Of a stretch of 64,000 bases of DNA, positions 59,729 through 64,000 are shown piece after piece. The notes beneath the pieces were generated by a model. That model had not been told where the DNA came from. It made no database searches and worked only from the letters and a program-made list of their open reading frames with translations. This DNA comes from Vitellaria paradoxa. Taxonomy: Eukaryota; Streptophyta; Magnoliopsida; Ericales; Sapotaceae. The position numbers and the translations under genes were made by a program. Position 1 is the first letter of the stretch; each line of letters begins with the position of its first letter. The stretch covers positions 18,304,805 to 18,368,804 of the forward strand of contig CM034236.1 of NCBI GenBank assembly GCA_019916065.1. The letters run 5' to 3'.

Positions 59729-60784
59729 AGCCCCGTTTGGTAATATTTTTATTTCTTGTTTTTCTATTTATATTTTCAAAATTTTGTAAATTAGCAACAA
59801 AAACATATTTGTTAAATTTGTTTAATTTTTTTTACTTCCAAAAAAAAATGAATACTAAAACAGAAAAATGTAAACAGAAAAAATGTGTTTTCACCCTGTA
59901 TTTTTTTCTGTCTGTATTTTTTTCTGTTGCAAACATTTTATCAATTCTAATGCTTTATCCATTTTTGTTACATCATATTAAAATAAATTATTGTATTCAA
60001 ATATTTTATTAAACTAAAATCATTTTTAATAAATAATATAATTAAATTAAACTACTTAAATTAATATGCAATAGCTATTATTAATTTATTTCTAATAAAT
60101 AATTAAATTAAATTAGTTAATTTAATTAATAAGAAACATATATTATTAAATTATTTTTAATAAATAATAAAATAAAATATATTAATTTAATTTAATAAAT
60201 AATTTAATTTAGTAAATAATTTAATTAATATAAATACATTTTATTAAATTATTTTTAGTAAATATTGTAATTAGATTATTTAATTTTATTTAATTTAATA
60301 ATTAATTTAAATAATATTAAATATATGTTATTAAATTATTTTTAATAAATATCATAATTAATTTAATATGAATTATATTTTATTAAATTATTTTTAATAA
60401 ATATTGTAATTAAATTATTTAAATTGTTATGAAATTATTTTATTCAATTATTTTTAATAAATAATATAATTAAATTATAATTAATATATTTTATATTTAC
60501 TGAATTAAATGATATAATATTTATATTTTATTCAATTGTTTTAATAAATAATATAATTAAATTAAATTAATGTGAAATATATTTATGAAATTCAATTAAT
60601 TTTTAAAAAAATAATAAAATTAAATATTTTATGAAAATAAAAAATTAGTAATTGTAAACAAAATTATATAATCTACATGTAGTTTCAGTTTTCATTTAAA
60701 AAAAAACAATAACAAAAAATAAAAAATATAAAATATAAACATATAAACGTAAAGAGAAATATAACAACATTACCAAACAGCCCT
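59729..60784. mobile_element. AT-rich GTTTGGTAAT element, 1,056 bp, copy 3
   Basis: Left AGCCCCGTTTGGTAATATTT, right ACATTACCAAACAGCCCT, flanked by TCA on both sides. Same interior as copies 1 and 2. Open frames at 58533 and 59737 are low-complexity Phe/Leu/Lys strings from this family, not genes. Confidence 0.78.
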
Positions 60785-60879
60785 TCAACAAACGATTTTA
60801 ATTAAATTTGAGTGTACAAAGCCGTATATGTTACCAACCATTTTGCCTACTGAAGTCAACAACTCACCTAGTTTCCCCC

Positions 60880-61260
60880 TGTGTGTGTGTGTATGAGAGA
60901 GAGAGAGAGAGAATTCCATCTAATTAAACAAATCTAGATCATTCAATTGAGCAAATCCAAATGATACAAAACTCAATTTCTTTTTTTATTTTTTTTTGGC
61001 TCCATCGAAGTAAACAAATGTAAATAACGAAAACTCAAATTTCATTTTTTGTCTCGACTCCATTTAATTAAACAACCTTAATAACACAAACTCAATATCT
61101 TTTCTCTCTGTCAACTCCATCCAATTAAAAAAAATCCAAAACTTTTTGTTTTTTGTTTCTCTCTATTTCTTTCTACACCATCAAAATTAATTTAAACAAA
61201 TACAATTTCTTCCTCTTTAGCATCATCCAATCGAATAAAATCAATTTAGTTCCTTTATTT
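60880..61260. repeat. Degenerate ~60-bp repeats, left arm of an inverted array
   Basis: About five diverged units with the order CTCCATCYAATTAAACAA, AAATCCAAAT, ACACAAACTCAATTTCTTT, TCTCTCT. The same unit occurs in reverse orientation at 62200-62560. Confidence 0.65.
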
Positions 61261-61682
61261 TTCACTCTATCTACACACATTGATAGTATTAGATATTGAT
61301 ACGTTGTATACATACTTTAAACATTATCAACTACCTTTTAGAGTGATTTTTCTTGAGATGTATAACAAATGACATTAAACTATACAATTTGTCTCCCATC
61401 TCCTACAAAGCAGGGGTGACATCAACACAATGCTTTAAGACTATAACTTGCTACGATCTCATGAGCATATGTAGTGTGTGATATTGATGTGTCATTTACA
61501 TATATTAGACTTTCTTCTCCTATTATAATATACCATCTTCTAGATTCTATACCTAACTACTTAAAATCATTAATTTTTTGGTCTCTCGTTATTAACTTAC
61601 TTTTCAACAAAGTTATATACATATAAATACTACGCATTGATGGTTAATTAATTAGGTAGAATTTAAATACTACATATAAATA

Positions 61683-62186
61683 CTAGCAAGAGCTCGTGCC
61701 CATAACATTTTGAATAAAATTAGTATTAAGTTTTTTTATATAGTTGAAACTTTAGATAAAAAGTTCAAATAAAAAACTATGATAATCCTTGGGTTTTATT
61801 TTTTTCAAAATTTTTGGTCCTAACAGTTATTACATATATTTTAATTTTTCTCTCTAATTAATTTTTGATAAGTATAATAAAAAAATAAAAATTATGATAC
61901 TTTAATTTAAACGTTTCAATTTTCTAGAAACTATAATTAGGTAGAATTTAAATTGACAATTTTGATTACTATATGATCTCTACTCTTAAAATATGGTGAA
62001 ATTTAAAACGTAAATCGCCTTGTAAGATAAATAGTAGTAGGATCTACTAAAATAAGAATTAATTGGAAAGTTAAAAATATAAAAGTAATCTCAATTGTTG
62101 AATGAAAGAAAAAAATAATTCTTATCCGTTAAATTTTAGTTTGTGAGAAGGACATTTTCAAAAATTGTCATATTTTATTATATAGA
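61683..62186 (-). mobile_element. Non-autonomous Helitron, 504 bp
   Basis: Same ends as the element at 43130 (TCTATATAATAAAATATGAC start, CTAG end, A and T flanks) and long shared blocks (CTCAATTGTTGAATGAAAGA, TAGTTTGTGAGA). The terminal hairpin is degenerate. It has ~270 bp of extra interior sequence. Confidence 0.8.
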
Positions 62187-62199
62187 TGATATATAATCC

Positions 62200-62600
62200 T
62201 TCAAAATTAGATTTGCTTAATTAAATGAATTTATAAAATGTTTTGGATTTGTTTAATTGGATGTAGAGAGAGAGAGATCGAATTTCTTAGTTTGTTGAAT
62301 TGAATGGGGGGAGACAAATTAAGAATTTCAGTTTGTTTAAATAGACGAAATAGATAGAGAAAGAAAGAGTTTTGCATTATTTAGGTTTGTTTTTGGATGG
62401 AGTATAAAGGCAAATAAAGAAATTGAGTTTGTTTAATTAATTATATGGAGTTGAGAGAGAAAAGTAAGGAAATTTGATTTGTTTAATTGGATAAAGTAGA
62501 GTGAGAGGGAAACAAATAAATTAACTTTTCGTGATATAGGAAAATAAAGAAATATGCGTTGATTTAAAGGGAGAAAAGAAAGAAATTTTAGAGACAAATG
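62200..62600. repeat. Degenerate ~60-bp repeats, right arm of an inverted array
   Basis: Units read AAGAAATTGAGTTTGTTTAA, TTGGATGTAGAGAGAGAG, the reverse complement of the units at 60.9-61.26 kb. The ~0.95 kb between the arms contains the 504-bp Helitron. Confidence 0.65.
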
Positions 62601-62687
62601 GGCCATTTCATAATTTCTATTTGAAGCATTGACCTTTATGTCCCATGTGCTGACATCGTTCATTTTCATTTAGTTCATAAGACTAAG

Positions 62688-62826
62688 TTTTGTTTGGAGT
62701 TTTAAATTATACAAAAAAAAATACTGAATATTTTTAAAAATTACTAACTTTTAGTCTTATTATACGAATTATAGGACTGTAACTTTTATTAATTTTTATT
62801 AACTTTTTACTACTCCAAACACACCC
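62688..62826. mobile_element. Small MITE-like element, ~139 bp
   Basis: Left GTTTTGTTTGGAGTTTTAAA, right TACTCCAAACACACCC, with TAA/TTA flanks. Short AT-rich interior. Ends are imperfect. Confidence 0.55.
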
Positions 62827-63119
62827 TTAATTAATTATATGTGTACAATTTAGAATAAATTAAGAAGTTCCCTCCAATTAACGTTCAAAAAAAAAATATT
62901 CGTGAGAAAGTTTGTAGCCCCACTTGGTCAAGGCTGAAATAGCAACTCATATGTACAGTAAGAGAGAGAAAAGATCATATTCTTTTCACATGCTATAGCC
63001 GACAGACAGCCAATTTGTACATTATTATCAACAGTTAAAAAAAGCAATCTCAATCCTTTCTGTGCGCCACCCTTTCCACCACACTAATGAGTACCCAAGA
63101 CAAAAGCAAAAGAAAACAA

Positions 63120-63382
63120 CTCCGAGTGGGGAAAGAAAGAGCTAGCTACTTACAAGGCATGAACATGAACACATTAATACCTAATTCCACATCCATCAGA
63201 ACCCCACCTCCCAACCAAAAATGCTTTAAACCATCATCAAAATGAGCAAAGCAGCCTATAATCTCTTTCTCTCTCTTTCTTTCTCTCTCCCTCTCTCTCT
63301 CTTTCACACACACACACATATTTCAATATATATAGTTTGATCTAATGCCAAACCAATAATTAGGAAAGCAAAAGAGAGAGGA
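63120..63382 (+). promoter_or_regulatory. Upstream region of the right-edge gene
   Basis: Contains a long CT-rich tract (63262-63305) followed by (CA)n and a TATATATAG stretch, the usual look of a plant promoter or 5' leader. A 5-codon upstream ORF (ATGCCAAACCAATAA, 63345-63359) precedes the main frame. The CT tract plus ATATATAG could alternatively be a 3' splice site. Confidence 0.35.
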
Positions 63383-63753
63383 TTGTTGGAGCCTTTTGTC
63401 CTGGCTGCCTCAGGGAAAAGCAGGTGCGCCACTTTAGTGTGCTCTTGCTATGAACCATCAAGTTGTTCTGACTACAAAGGCAGTGATCAAGATGACAACA
63501 AGAACAAGGGCAAGAATCAAGATGGGGTCAAGGGACAAGAAGATCAAGAAGCTTGTAATGATAGATTTCAAAGTCAAGGGAAGATTAACGATGGGCCTGA
63601 CACTGATCCCACCCCTCAGAAGAGTAATCTGAAGAAGACTTCAAATAAAGTCGAGGTAAATGATGATCAACCAAGGATAATAGTTGCAAGGAAAGTCAAC
63701 TGGCCTGATGCTTATGGGAGAGATATTGCTCACGTTCAAGAGTTTGAGACAAG
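63383..63753 (+). CDS. First (or early) exon of a small plant protein, partial; no ATG seen
   Basis: The open frame reads LLEPFVLAASGKSRCATLVC, a D/N/K/Q-rich low-complexity middle, and at the end RIIVARKVNWPDAYGRDIAH then VQEFETR. The last block resembles the conserved R-K-V-x-W-x-D-x-x-G-x-x-x-A-x-V-x-E-F motif of small uncharacterised plant proteins. The frame has no ATG; it begins with TTG after a stop at 63338-63340. So either the start is in an upstream exon (for example acceptor AATTAG at 63363), or the ATG is mutated. It ends at a good donor AAG-GTAAAAG; the next exon is beyond the window or not recognised. Confidence 0.6.
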
Positions 63754-64000
63754 GTAAAAGTTTTCATCTACAACATATTCTTCATGCCTGATTATGTGCT
63801 ACTAATAATCAAACACAGGATCAGATGAATTAACTGGGTTAATCCCGAATTTAATTATCCCTATGCTAAACAGACATGGGATTGGACTGATTAAATGGGA
63901 TCTAGTTGCCTTCAATACAAGGAGCATTGCATCAATAAGGTGTGCATGGCGGACTCAAGATTTAAATTTTATCAAGGATAAACAAAGGTTTTAAAGATAG

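Noticed and set aside
58533..60012. Phe/Leu-rich frames resembling membrane peptides
   Set aside because: They are made by the left ends of the AT-rich element family and recur with it.
1..64000. CRISPR arrays, tRNA/rRNA genes, operons or phage genes
   Set aside because: None found; tandem arrays here are retroelement-internal and the tRNA-like boxes are in SINEs. Composition and introns are those of a plant nucleus.

Overview
This is nuclear DNA of a flowering plant, probably a eudicot: AT-rich, with GT-AG introns, plant-type LTR retrotransposons, LINEs, SINEs, MITEs and Helitrons, and one clear plant nuclear gene. I cannot name the species. I found no rRNA, tRNA, CRISPR or prokaryotic gene organisation.

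The backbone is one intact-looking gene on the minus strand, COQ6 (mitochondrial flavin monooxygenase of ubiquinone synthesis). Its start codon is at 54522 and its stop at 10098. Ten coding exons join without a frameshift into 507 codons plus stop, all with GT-AG borders. The coding sequence is 1,524 nt but the gene spans 44.4 kb, because five introns are swollen by transposons: intron 2 (11.2 kb), intron 3 (14.1 kb), intron 9 (5.4 kb), intron 7 (5.0 kb) and intron 4 (4.4 kb).

Layout: 1-6722 is the 3' part of a decayed Ty3/gypsy element (pol remnant, an antisense plant-mobile-domain pseudogene, two tandem arrays, 3' LTR). It sits inside a hAT transposon whose BED-finger end is at 6723-7949. 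7958-10050 is gene-free sequence downstream of COQ6. Intron 9 holds an RTE LINE fragment with a 17-bp target duplication, an unidentified repeat pair and a Harbinger-like MITE. Intron 8 holds a SINE. Intron 7 holds a segmental duplication and several MITEs. Intron 4 holds an L1-type LINE remnant and an AT-rich element. Intron 3 holds a non-autonomous LTR element and a nest: copia A (minus) contains a TRIM in its 5' LTR and copia B (plus) in its gag, and copia B carries a 1.7-kb LTR-like insertion in its reverse transcriptase. Intron 2 is mostly copia C (minus), carrying a Helitron, MITEs and a 5.06-kb inverted repeat whose arms each hold LINE ORF1 sequence.

Upstream of COQ6 (54.6-63.3 kb) there is a short promoter with a G-box and a TGGGCT motif, then AT-rich MITE-like elements, a second Helitron and an inverted array of ~60-bp repeats. 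The first exon of another small plant gene lies at the right edge (63.38-63.75 kb).

I see no new multi-gene system. The unusual material is structural: the TE-swollen but intact COQ6, a duplicated (decoy) 3' splice site near exon 4, the large LINE-derived inverted repeat, and the antisense PMD gene in the gypsy element.
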